Shown: positions 27,671 through 35,445 of the stretch, piece by piece
Layout: each line of letters begins with the position of its first letter
Numbering within the stretch: position 1 is the first letter of the stretch
NCBI RefSeq assembly: GCF_014145225.1
Contig: NZ_JABVCQ010000015.1
Location: forward strand, 1-64,000
Length of the DNA stretch: 64,000 nucleotides
Direction of reading: 5' to 3'
DNA from: Thiospirillum jenense
GTDB lineage: Bacteria; Pseudomonadota; Gammaproteobacteria; Chromatiales; Chromatiaceae
Translations under genes and position numbers: made by a program
Notes under the pieces: model-generated
What the model saw: the letters and a program-made list of their open reading frames with translations, nothing else
The model's database searches: none
What the model was told of the DNA's origin: nothing

Positions 27671-27715
27671 ACCACCAGACTTGGTGCAATCTGGGTGGTC
27701 ACTTGATTTGCACCA
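27671..27715 (+). promoter_or_regulatory. two mutually exclusive hairpins in the ilvA leader
   Basis: ACCACCAGA (27671-27679) pairs with TCTGGGTGGT (27690-27699) with one bulged G. TGGTGCAA (27682-27689) pairs perfectly with TTGCACCA (27708-27715). Because the second stem's 5' arm lies in the loop of the first, and the first stem's 3' arm lies in the loop of the second, only one can form at a time. This lies 26-70 bases before the ilvA start. The layout resembles an attenuator or translational switch, but there is no T-tract and no branched-chain-rich leader peptide, so the mechanism is open. Confidence 0.4.
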
Positions 27716-27740
27716 CAAAAACCGTAAAAATGGTCACATC

Positions 27741-29288
27741 ATGCCGCAATCTTACCTTGAACGTATCCTAACTGCCCGCGTTTATGACGTGGCGCATGAA
27801 ACACCACTCACCCGTGCGCCGTTGTTATCGCGCCGATTGGGTAATCATGTTTGGCTAAAACGCGAAGATTTACAACCGGTTTTTTCATTCAAATTGCGCG
27901 GCGCATATAATAAATTGCATCAATTAGATGCGACAGCGCGGGCGCGGGGTGTTATTGCAGCCTCAGCCGGTAATCATGCGCAGGGCGTGGCGTTGGGCGC
28001 GGCGCGATTAAAAATTGAGGCAATGATTGTCATGCCATTAACCACGCCGACTATTAAAGTTCAAGCGGTGCGGCAATACGGTGCGCATACCGTTTTGTAT
28101 GGCGATTCTTATGATGAAGCCTATGCACATGCGCGGGCGCTGGCGAATGAACGTGGCTTGACTTTTATTCACCCGTTTGATGATTTGGATGTGATTGCCG
28201 GGCAAGGCACAATTGGTATGGAGTTGCTGCGCCAACATCCTGAGCCGCCTGCGGCAATTTTCGTACCAGTTGGCGGCGGCGGGCTGATCGCCGGCATCGC
28301 CGCTTACGTCAAATCGCTGCGCCCGCAAGTGCAAATCATCGGCGTTGAGCCAGCAGAAGCGCCCACTTTACACGCGGCGCTGGCGGCGGGTGAACCAATT
28401 GAATTACCCGAAGTCGGGTTATTTGCCGACGGCGTGGCGGTGCGGCGAATTGGAATTGAACCATTTCGCATTGCGCGCACCTGTGTTGATGCGGTGATTT
28501 TAGTGACGGCGGATGAAATCTGCGCGGCAATTAAAGATATTTACGATGACACGCGGGGAATTGCCGAACCGGCGGGCGCATTAGCGATAGCGGGATTAAA
28601 ACGCTATGTTGAGTTGAATAAAATCAGCGGGCAATCTTTAATTGCGATTGAAAGTGGGGCGAATAGTAATTTTGATCGCCTGCGTCATGTGGCCGAGCGC
28701 GCTGAATTGGGTGAGCGCCGTGAAGCGTTATTAGCGGTTGGTATTCCTGAACGCCCGGGGAGTTTTTTAACCTTTTGTAAAGCATTGGGCAAGCGCCAAA
28801 TCACTGAATTTAATTACCGCTATTCGGATGTGAATACCGCGCACATCTTTGTCGGCGTTGAATTGGGTGGCGGCATTGATGGACGTCACGAATTGATTGC
28901 GCGATTAGAAAAAAAAGGGTTTCCCGTCCTTGACATGACCGATAATGAAACAGCTAAATTGCATATTCGGTTTATGGTCGGAGGTCATGTCGCACAAATT
29001 GATAATGAGCGACTCATTCGCGTTGAATTCCCCGAACGTCCGGGGGCGTTATTGCGCTTTTTAACGCAATTAGATCGGCAATGGAACATCAGTTTATTCC
29101 ATTATCGCAATCACGGTGCCGCCTACGGGCGGGTGTTAATGGGGATTCAATTAGCACCTGAGGCGATGACTGATTTAACGCAACTACTCAACACGTTGGG
29201 TTATCGTTATTGGGATGAAAGCAATAATCCCGCCTGTCGTTTATTTGTCGGCGCCCATTCCTCTACACCACCCGCAACGGCGGGTTAA
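27741..29288 (+). CDS. ilvA: threonine ammonia-lyase, biosynthetic
   Basis: PLP enzyme converting threonine to 2-oxobutanoate, the first step of isoleucine synthesis. From the ATG at 27741 it is 515 aa, matching long biosynthetic IlvA. Catalytic domain: VFSFKLRGAYNKL with the Schiff-base Lys, SAGNHAQGVALGAARL, PVGGGGLIAGIAAYVKSL and ESGANSNFDRLRHVAERAEL. Two C-terminal ACT-like domains follow (AVGIPERPGSFLTFCKALG and VEFPERPGALLRFLTQLD), which give isoleucine inhibition and valine relief in the family. The frame is open to an ATG at 27654, but those extra residues are not IlvA-like and fall on the leader hairpins. Confidence 0.96.
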   Translation: MPQSYLERILTARVYDVAHETPLTRAPLLSRRLGNHVWLKREDLQPVFSFKLRGAYNKLHQLDATARARGVIAASAGNHAQGVALGAARLKIEAMIVMPLTTPTIKVQAVRQYGAHTVLYGDSYDEAYAHARALANERGLTFIHPFDDLDVIAGQGTIGMELLRQHPEPPAAIFVPVGGGGLIAGIAAYVKSLRPQVQIIGVEPAEAPTLHAALAAGEPIELPEVGLFADGVAVRRIGIEPFRIARTCVDAVILVTADEICAAIKDIYDDTRGIAEPAGALAIAGLKRYVELNKISGQSLIAIESGANSNFDRLRHVAERAELGERREALLAVGIPERPGSFLTFCKALGKRQITEFNYRYSDVNTAHIFVGVELGGGIDGRHELIARLEKKGFPVLDMTDNETAKLHIRFMVGGHVAQIDNERLIRVEFPERPGALLRFLTQLDRQWNISLFHYRNHGAAYGRVLMGIQLAPEAMTDLTQLLNTLGYRYWDESNNPACRLFVGAHSSTPPATAG

Positions 29289-29392
29289 TCATTGCGTTGG
29301 TATTGGTAGTCATTGTCACCCTAAGCAAGGGTTGTTTAGCGTGTCATTGCTATGGTTGATTGTTATTTATCATTATGAAGGGACACGTTGTT

Positions 29393-31162
29393 ATGCCCAC
29401 ATCTGGAACTGTGCATTCTCACCGCCTCAGTTGGTTATTTCCATTTGTATTATGGTTACCCAAAGTAAAGGCGGGCGATGTACGCGCTGATCTCATTGCT
29501 GCATTCACTGGCGCCATTGTGGTATTGCCGCAGGGCGTCGCCTTTGCCACCATTGCCGGAATGCCGCCCGAATACGGACTCTATGCGGGCATGGTGCCGG
29601 CGATCATTGCCGCTTTATTCGGTTCATCACGGCATCTAGTTTCAGGACCAACGACCGCCGCATCGGTCGTCTTATTTTCATCGCTCTCATTGATGGCGAT
29701 TCCTGGCACACCCGATTACGTCACCCTCGCATTAACCCTGACCTTGATGGTTGGCGTATTAGAATTATTACTTGGCTTCGCTCGTTTAGGGGCGCTGGTT
29801 AATTTCATTTCCCATGCTGTCATTGTCGGATTCACCGCCGGCGCGGCATTTTTAATTGCTGCTAAACAATTAAAACACTTCTTCGGTGTTGACATGAGCA
29901 GCGCTGGTGAATTGCACGATATTTTAATTGAGTTTAGCCATCACATCACCGAAATCACCCCGGGCGCCACCCTAGTTGCGGTGATTACTCTACTGGTTGG
30001 AATTGAAGTAAAGCAGCGCTGGCCGAAAATACCCTATATGATTGTTGCATTATTAGCCGGCAGTTTAGTCGCCTTTGGATTAAATACATGGTACGGCGCT
30101 GAATACACTGGGATTACCACAGTCGGCGCTTTACCGGCAAGTTTACCGCCATTATCCGCCCCAAGTTTTGCATTTGAACACATTCGGCAATTAGCCCCCA
30201 CTGCATTAGCCGTCACCCTGTTTGCATTAACCGAAGCCGTCTCAATTGGCCGCGCTTTAGCGGCTCGCGGCGGCTATCGAATTGACGGCAATCAAGAGTT
30301 TATTGGACAGGGTTTATCCAACATTGCCGGCGCATTTTTCTCCGGTTATGTCGCCACCGGTTCATTCAATCGCAGCGGCGTCAATTATGAAGCTGGAGCG
30401 CGCACTCCATTAGCTTCAATTTTCGCTGGCATCCTGTTGATGTTGATTGTGTTATTAGTCGCACCCTATGCCAGTTATTTACCCAAAGCCGCGATGGCGG
30501 GTATCTTATTTTTAGTCGCTTGGGGGTTGATTGATTTCAAAGAAATCCGCCATATTCTGCATTCTTCTAAACGCGAAACCGGGGTGTTGCTCGTCACCTT
30601 TTTATCCGCACTATTCCTAGAATTAGAATTCGCCATCTTTGCCGGCGTTTTATTATCATTGGTGTTGTATTTAGAACGTACGTCAAAACCGCGTATTGTC
30701 ACATTAAGTCCTGACCCTCGTTTACCCAAACGCGCCTTTTCGAGCGAGCCAGACGTGCCGCAATGTCCGCAATTACGGTTTATTCGGATTGATGGCTCAT
30801 TATTCTTTGGTTCTGTGGCACATATTGAACGCGCATTTGATGTGTTACGCGCTCGGCATCCCGACCAAAAGCATTTAGCGATTTTAGCGGAAGGAATGAA
30901 CTTTGTTGATTTACAGGGCGGACAAGTTTTATTAGATGAAGCGATTCGGCGGCGTAAAAATGCCGGCGGATTGTACTTAATCAACGTAAAACAAGGCTTG
31001 TGGGATACATTAGAAGCGAGCGGTTGTATGGAAGATGATGAGGCACGCAATGTATTTCAAACGAAAGAAGCGGCAATTAAAGCGCTGTATCATAAACTCG
31101 ATAAACGCATTTGCGAAACCTGTGATAAACGCATCTTTAATGAATGTCGCGTGAATAGATAG
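29393..31162 (+). CDS. SulP-family anion transporter with STAS domain
   Basis: Inner-membrane SLC26/SulP carrier, 589 aa. About 10-12 membrane segments are visible; the first repeat includes VRADLIAAFTGAIVVLPQGV, AGMPPEYGLYAGMVPAIIAA and SSRHLVSGPTTAAS, the usual anion-pocket region. A C-terminal STAS domain starts near residue 460 (LRFIRIDGSLFFGSVAHIER). Substrates in the family include sulfate, bicarbonate and dicarboxylates; this cannot be settled from sequence. The C-terminus ends with RICETCDKRIFNECRV, a CxxC plus a further Cys, beyond the usual STAS end. AAGGGA supports the ATG at 29393 over an in-frame codon at 29360. Confidence 0.92.
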   Translation: MPTSGTVHSHRLSWLFPFVLWLPKVKAGDVRADLIAAFTGAIVVLPQGVAFATIAGMPPEYGLYAGMVPAIIAALFGSSRHLVSGPTTAASVVLFSSLSLMAIPGTPDYVTLALTLTLMVGVLELLLGFARLGALVNFISHAVIVGFTAGAAFLIAAKQLKHFFGVDMSSAGELHDILIEFSHHITEITPGATLVAVITLLVGIEVKQRWPKIPYMIVALLAGSLVAFGLNTWYGAEYTGITTVGALPASLPPLSAPSFAFEHIRQLAPTALAVTLFALTEAVSIGRALAARGGYRIDGNQEFIGQGLSNIAGAFFSGYVATGSFNRSGVNYEAGARTPLASIFAGILLMLIVLLVAPYASYLPKAAMAGILFLVAWGLIDFKEIRHILHSSKRETGVLLVTFLSALFLELEFAIFAGVLLSLVLYLERTSKPRIVTLSPDPRLPKRAFSSEPDVPQCPQLRFIRIDGSLFFGSVAHIERAFDVLRARHPDQKHLAILAEGMNFVDLQGGQVLLDEAIRRRKNAGGLYLINVKQGLWDTLEASGCMEDDEARNVFQTKEAAIKALYHKLDKRICETCDKRIFNECRVNR

Positions 31163-31163
31163 C

Positions 31164-31227
31164 GGTGGTTATTTAGTGAATAACTTGGGTTGGATTGATC
31201 GAATAAACCCAACCCGTTATTGCCACC
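31164..31227. repeat. nested inverted repeat of the GGGTTGG/CCAACCC family
   Basis: Three nested stems share one axis: GGTGG (31164) with CCACC (31227), AATAAC (31179-31184) with GTTATT (31216-31221), and GGGTTGG (31187-31193) with CCAACCC (31209-31215). It lies one base after the SulP stop and could act as a transcript end or stabiliser, though no T-run follows. The inner GGGTTGG...CCAACCC core recurs near 58878 and 61529. The remaining bases to 31430 show no gene. Confidence 0.55.
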
Positions 31228-31430
31228 AGCGAATGATACTTAGCGCGGGGTCACTTGCCGTTATGCTATACGAATTATGTATGAAATGACTTGAATAATC
31301 CCGCCGAGCTAGTTGACTGCACTTGTTTTTTTGACCGCATTGGTTAAGCTAGGCGTTGAACCCAGTGTGCCGTTCGTTGTTAGCACACTTCAACGCCGAG
31401 CGCTTACTTTTGACTTGTGCGGAGTCACCC

Positions 31431-32393
31431 ATGTCTCATCAATTCACCTCTCCCACCATTAACGCCGACATTGCGAATGAACATATGAATAATATTAAGC
31501 ATGAACGGCGACATTTTCTTATTCAACTTGCCGCCCTCAGTACCGGCTGTCTATTGAATACAACGAGTTTATTGACCGAAGCGGCGCCCCAATCGCCATT
31601 ACAACGCCAAGTGGCCGCATTACTTTATCGGTTTCGTCAACAAGGTTTGATTAACTCCGCTGAAGGAACTTCATGGTCGGTGTATGATTTCACCAGCCAA
31701 CGTAAATTGGTGGCAATTAATGAAGATGCACCACGCCAAGCTGCAAGTATGATTAAACCGCTGGTCGCATTAGCGTTTTTCTATACCGCCCGGCGGCGGG
31801 GATCAGGCTTGCGTTATACACCTGAAATTCGCGCCACAATGGAGCGCATGATTCGCAATAGTGATAATAACGCCACGAATAAAATCATGCATTTGGTGAG
31901 TGAACATAATGGCAATCGTGGCCCAAGCGCAGTGGAAATGGTATTAAAACGGGATGCGCCGGGTATCTTTGCGCAAACCGATATAGTTGAATACATTCCA
32001 CCGAATGGCCGTACTTATAAAAACCGCGCTTCTGCCCATGATTACAGCCGTTTTCTTTATGCACTGTGGTTGGATCGCCTGCCGCAAGCAGCCGAATTAC
32101 GCAATTTAATGGCTTTGCCGAATCGTGATCGTATTACCACTGGTGTGAGTGCAATTCCAGCGCATGTGCGGGTGTATGATAAAACGGGTTCAACTGCGCA
32201 ATTGTGCGGTGATATGGGAATAGTTTCGACGCAAATGCGTTCGGGGCGGCCGCATGTGTATACCTTTGTTGGTATTATTGAACGTGACCAAAGTGGTGAT
32301 TATGGTAGCTGGATTAAATCGCGGGGGGATGCAATGCGTGGCGTATCAAAACTGGTGTATCGCTATATGGAAGAGCGGTATCAATTAGTGTAA
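31431..32393 (+). CDS. exported class A beta-lactamase-fold serine hydrolase
   Basis: A 320-aa serine hydrolase. The N-terminal region has ERRHFLIQLAALSTGCLL, a Tat-like signal (RRxFL) set about 25 residues in. The class A active-site set is visible: S-x-x-K in QAASMIKPLVALAFF, SDN in MIRNSDNNATNKIMHLV and KTG in VYDKTGSTAQLCGDMGIV. The usual omega-loop Glu is not obvious, so resistance activity should not be assumed; many such proteins act on cell-wall peptides or have unknown substrates. GCGGAGT lies six bases before the ATG at 31431. Its last 13 bases overlap the end of the convergent sigma-factor gene. Confidence 0.85.
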   Translation: MSHQFTSPTINADIANEHMNNIKHERRHFLIQLAALSTGCLLNTTSLLTEAAPQSPLQRQVAALLYRFRQQGLINSAEGTSWSVYDFTSQRKLVAINEDAPRQAASMIKPLVALAFFYTARRRGSGLRYTPEIRATMERMIRNSDNNATNKIMHLVSEHNGNRGPSAVEMVLKRDAPGIFAQTDIVEYIPPNGRTYKNRASAHDYSRFLYALWLDRLPQAAELRNLMALPNRDRITTGVSAIPAHVRVYDKTGSTAQLCGDMGIVSTQMRSGRPHVYTFVGIIERDQSGDYGSWIKSRGDAMRGVSKLVYRYMEERYQLV

Positions 32394-32959
32394 TACGGCG
32401 GTGTAATCACTGCGCAAAATACTGATTGATTAAAACAACACACGCGCCCGCTTGTATCAAATCGCACCCCGCACTGACGTATTAACTGTTGTTTTAGACG
32501 CACCCGAGCGCGTTGAATACGCGATTTAACCGCAGACAATGACAATCCCAGTCGTTCAGCTAATAACTGCTGGGGATGTCCTTCAAGATCACAAAAGGTT
32601 AATGCGAATTGATCGGCAGTAGATAATTGCGTAAACACAGTTGGCAAACAATGCGCTAAGTCATCAACGGGCGGACGTTGATGATTGAAAATGTCCGGCA
32701 ATTCATCAAATAACGGCAACATGGGACGCCGCTGTCGTTGCCGATCAACTAATAGGTTGCGGGTAATTTGAAATAGCCAAGCACGGGGTTGTTGTATAGC
32801 ACAAAAGCCCCGTCCTTGTTGTAACGCATTAATGAAAGTATCATGCAAAACGTCTTCCACATCAGCCGGTTCTGATAAGCGGTGACGTAAATAACGCTGC
32901 AATGACGGGGCTTGTGTTGACCAGGCGGTTAATAAACAGAGCGGGGGTGATTGAATCAT
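32381..32959 (-). CDS. ECF-type RNA polymerase sigma factor with Cys-rich tail
   Basis: A 192-aa extracytoplasmic-function sigma factor. Region 2 includes RLSEPADVEDVLHDTFINAL and PRAWLFQITRNLLVDRQRQR (the -10 binding part); region 4 includes LSTADQFALTFCDLEGHPQQ and LLAERLGLSLSAVKSRIQRA, a standard helix-turn-helix. The C-terminal tail CGVRFDTSGRVCCFNQSVFC is short and rich in Cys, similar in layout to SigZ-like sigma factors, and may respond to redox or metal directly. No anti-sigma gene is adjacent. The stop overlaps the convergent hydrolase gene. Confidence 0.88.
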   Translation of the reverse strand: MIQSPPLCLLTAWSTQAPSLQRYLRHRLSEPADVEDVLHDTFINALQQGRGFCAIQQPRAWLFQITRNLLVDRQRQRRPMLPLFDELPDIFNHQRPPVDDLAHCLPTVFTQLSTADQFALTFCDLEGHPQQLLAERLGLSLSAVKSRIQRARVRLKQQLIRQCGVRFDTSGRVCCFNQSVFCAVITPPYYTN

Positions 32960-33018
32960 TATAGAAAGTCACTCATTGATCCAATAATGCCTTGTCCATC
33001 CAGTATTTGCGCTAGTTA

Positions 33019-33531
33019 TTAATTACACAAATCCAGCCCGACAAATAAATCTAATTGCGCTTGCCGTGCTTCTGGTGATGGCAAATGTTGCAACCGTTCT
33101 ATTTCCTCTTTAAATGCCATAATATCATCAAATTTGCGATACACCGATGCAAAGCGCACATAGGCAACGGGGTCAATATCGCGCAATTCATCTAATGCAC
33201 ATTCACCGACTTCACGGGTGGTAATTTCATTCGTACCTAATGCTAATAACCGCCGCCCAATCCGCGCCACCATTGCCTCAATCACATCAGCGCTAATTAA
33301 CCGCTTTTCGGATGCGCGCAAAATACCCGCCAATAATTTTTGCTGATCGAATGGCACCCGCGTACCATCTCGTTTCACAACGCGGGGCATTTCTAATGCA
33401 ATAGATTCATAGGTATTAAATCGTTCACAACAGATGCCACAGCGCCGCCGACGTCGCACCTGATCGCCCTCGGGTGATAAGCGCGAATCAATGACTTTCG
33501 TATCAGGAGCGCCACAATAAGGGCAACGCAT
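33019..33531 (-). CDS. nrdR: transcriptional repressor of ribonucleotide reductase genes
   Basis: Zinc-finger/ATP-cone repressor that senses ATP and dATP and binds NrdR boxes before nrd operons. The N-terminal zinc ribbon reads MRCPYCGAPDTKVIDSRLSP with RRRRCGICCERFNTYE (two CxxC pairs). The ATP-cone follows: PRVVKRDGTRVPFDQQKLLA and EVGECALDELRDIDPVAYVR. Length is 170 aa from the ATG at 33531; an upstream in-frame TTG is not needed. The gene follows glyA by 30 bases on the same strand, a common gammaproteobacterial order (glyA-nrdR). Confidence 0.97.
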   Translation of the reverse strand: MRCPYCGAPDTKVIDSRLSPEGDQVRRRRRCGICCERFNTYESIALEMPRVVKRDGTRVPFDQQKLLAGILRASEKRLISADVIEAMVARIGRRLLALGTNEITTREVGECALDELRDIDPVAYVRFASVYRKFDDIMAFKEEIERLQHLPSPEARQAQLDLFVGLDLCN

Positions 33532-33561
33532 GGGCGGACGGCTCAATAATAATTAAGGCAA

Positions 33562-34821
33562 TTAGGGACGGGTGTACACGGGGAATTGTGCGCACAGGGT
33601 TACTACGCGGTTTTTAATTTTGGCAATGACCTCTGCCGCACCGCGACTATCAATAATGTCGCACATCCATTCGGCTAATTGACGCGCTTCATTCACACCA
33701 AACCCGCGTGTGGTCATTGCCGGCGTCCCAATTCTAATGCCGCTGGTAATAAATGGTGACTGCGGATCATTCGGCACGGCATTTTTATTCACGGTGATAT
33801 TCGCCGCCCCCAACCACGCATCCACGTCTTTACCAGTTAAGCCCTGTTCAATAAAGCTGACCAAGAATAAATGGTCATCCGTGCCGCCAGACACGACTGA
33901 ATAACCGCGTGTCATAAACACCTCAGCCATGGCGCGGGCATTGGTAATAACTTGCTGTTGATAGACTTTGAATGCCGGCTCCATTGCTTCTTTAAACGCC
34001 ACCGCTTTGGCGGCAATGACGTGCATTAACGGCCCGCCTTGAATACCGGGAAAGACTAATGAGTTGAGCTTTTTTTCAATCTCGGGATTCGCCCGCGCTA
34101 GAATTAACCCGCCGCGTGGCCCGCGTAATGTTTTATGCGTAGTAGTGGTGGTGACATCGGCAATTGGCACGGGATTGGGGTAATAACCAGCGGCAACTAA
34201 ACCGGCGACGTGTGCCATGTCAACAAATAAATATGCGCCCACGCTGTCGGCAATAGATCGAAAGCGCGCCCAATCAATTACCCGTGAATACGCGGAGAAG
34301 CCGGCAATCATCATGCGCGGGCGATGTTCATTGGCTAATGCTTCCACTTGGGCATAATCAATTTCACCCGTGTTGGCATCAATGCCGTATTGGACAGCGC
34401 GATAGAGTTTACCGGAGAAATTGGGTTTAGCACCATGCGTTAAATGGCCGCCGTGCGCTAAACTCATGCCCAAAATCGTATCACCTGGTTCGCATAATGC
34501 CATATAAACGGCGGCATTGGCTTGTGATCCTGAATGCGGTTGGACATTGGCATAGGCGGCGCCGAATAATGCACAAGCGCGATCAATCGCTAATTGTTCG
34601 GCAATATCAACGTATTCACAGCCGCCGTAATAGCGCCGCCCCGGGTAGCCCTCCGCGTATTTATTGGTTAATACCGAACCTTGCGCGGCTAATACACGCG
34701 GGCTGACATAATTTTCGGAGGCAATTAATTCGACGTGTTCTTCTTGTCGCCGTTCTTCATTGCGCAACGCGGCAAATAACTCGGCATCATAGTCAGCCAG
34801 TGATTGATTAGACTCAAACAT
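33562..34821 (-). CDS. glyA: serine hydroxymethyltransferase
   Basis: PLP enzyme that converts serine and tetrahydrofolate to glycine and 5,10-methylene-THF, the main one-carbon source. The 419 aa carry [78 protein letters not shown] and the Schiff-base segment [20 protein letters not shown]. It is first of a glyA-nrdR pair. No glycine riboswitch is seen in the 85 bases before it. Confidence 0.98.
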   Translation of the reverse strand: MFESNQSLADYDAELFAALRNEERRQEEHVELIASENYVSPRVLAAQGSVLTNKYAEGYPGRRYYGGCEYVDIAEQLAIDRACALFGAAYANVQPHSGSQANAAVYMALCEPGDTILGMSLAHGGHLTHGAKPNFSGKLYRAVQYGIDANTGEIDYAQVEALANEHRPRMMIAGFSAYSRVIDWARFRSIADSVGAYLFVDMAHVAGLVAAGYYPNPVPIADVTTTTTHKTLRGPRGGLILARANPEIEKKLNSLVFPGIQGGPLMHVIAAKAVAFKEAMEPAFKVYQQQVITNARAMAEVFMTRGYSVVSGGTDDHLFLVSFIEQGLTGKDVDAWLGAANITVNKNAVPNDPQSPFITSGIRIGTPAMTTRGFGVNEARQLAEWMCDIIDSRGAAEVIAKIKNRVVTLCAQFPVYTRP

Positions 34822-34906
34822 AACACCATTCCAGTTTCATTCGCATCAGCGGCGTGACACCGCTGATGATGTTTAATAGTAAAGCACCCAGATGTGCAAT
34901 GAACAA

Positions 34907-35173
34907 TCACCAATCGGCGGCGTGATCGCGGGCGGCACGTTGTTCGGCGCTGGGGAATACGATTTGCCCCTGTTCATCTAATAATAGAATTGCTAATGTT
35001 GGGCAACTTTCGGCAATGATGCGCAGGCGCGCTTCATCCAGGTTAATTGCACCAGTGGCGGCGGCGCGGAGTTCGCCATCCACATGGGCTTCACAAAACA
35101 TGTGCGGTTGTCCGACCCAGCAGGTGCCGCAGCCAATACAAGCGATTTGATCAATGTCAATTTTTTTAATCAT
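34907..35173 (-). CDS. small monocluster ferredoxin
   Basis: An 88-aa electron carrier of the single-cluster [4Fe-4S] (or [3Fe-4S]) type. The first Cys group is CIGCGTCWVGQPHMFCEA (Cys at about 12, 15 and 18) and the last ligand is in ESCPTLAI near residue 57, the typical CxxCxxC...CP spacing. The C-terminal tail is charged. Partners are unknown; it lies between glyA and the divergent glgX region. The ATG lacks a strong ribosome-binding site. Confidence 0.88.
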   Translation of the reverse strand: MIKKIDIDQIACIGCGTCWVGQPHMFCEAHVDGELRAAATGAINLDEARLRIIAESCPTLAILLLDEQGQIVFPSAEQRAARDHAADW

Positions 35174-35209
35174 GGTGATAAATAAAAAAGCGTTAAAGGA
35201 GGGTAACGG

Positions 35210-35407
35210 TTGCGTGAAAACAACTGTTTATATTACCCCGTCTGCGCATTCTGTGCATTGCATCCTGTCAACTGCGCGCCCGTCGCCTGCTTAACCATGA
35301 CCTGCTGCCCAGGCACTGGTATCCTAACGGCACGATTTGTCAGGGGCGCGGCGCATCAACACAACTTGTGCTGCCAGGCTGACAATTGCTGCCGTTATCT
35401 GCTGTAA
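35210..35407 (+). CDS. possible Cys-rich small protein or leader ORF upstream of glgX
   Basis: A strong Shine-Dalgarno sequence (AAAGGAGGG) sits seven bases before a TTG at 35210 that opens a 65-codon frame with 11 Cys, including three Cys-Cys pairs. In another frame a GTG at 35214 opens a 26-codon peptide (start KTTVYITPSAHS) from the same site. Nothing else in 35174-35445 explains that ribosome-binding sequence. No homologue is recognised; either frame, or neither, may be translated. A six-codon ATG frame (35439, SDARL) also overlaps the glgX start. Confidence 0.3.
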   Translation: MRENNCLYYPVCAFCALHPVNCAPVACLTMTCCPGTGILTARFVRGAAHQHNLCCQADNCCRYLL

Positions 35408-35445
35408 CGAACGGATTTTATCTAGGTTTGAGGAGAACATGAGTG

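Noticed and set aside
34822-34906. Glycine riboswitch before glyA
   Set aside because: The gap is only 85 bases and lacks the conserved tandem aptamer core.
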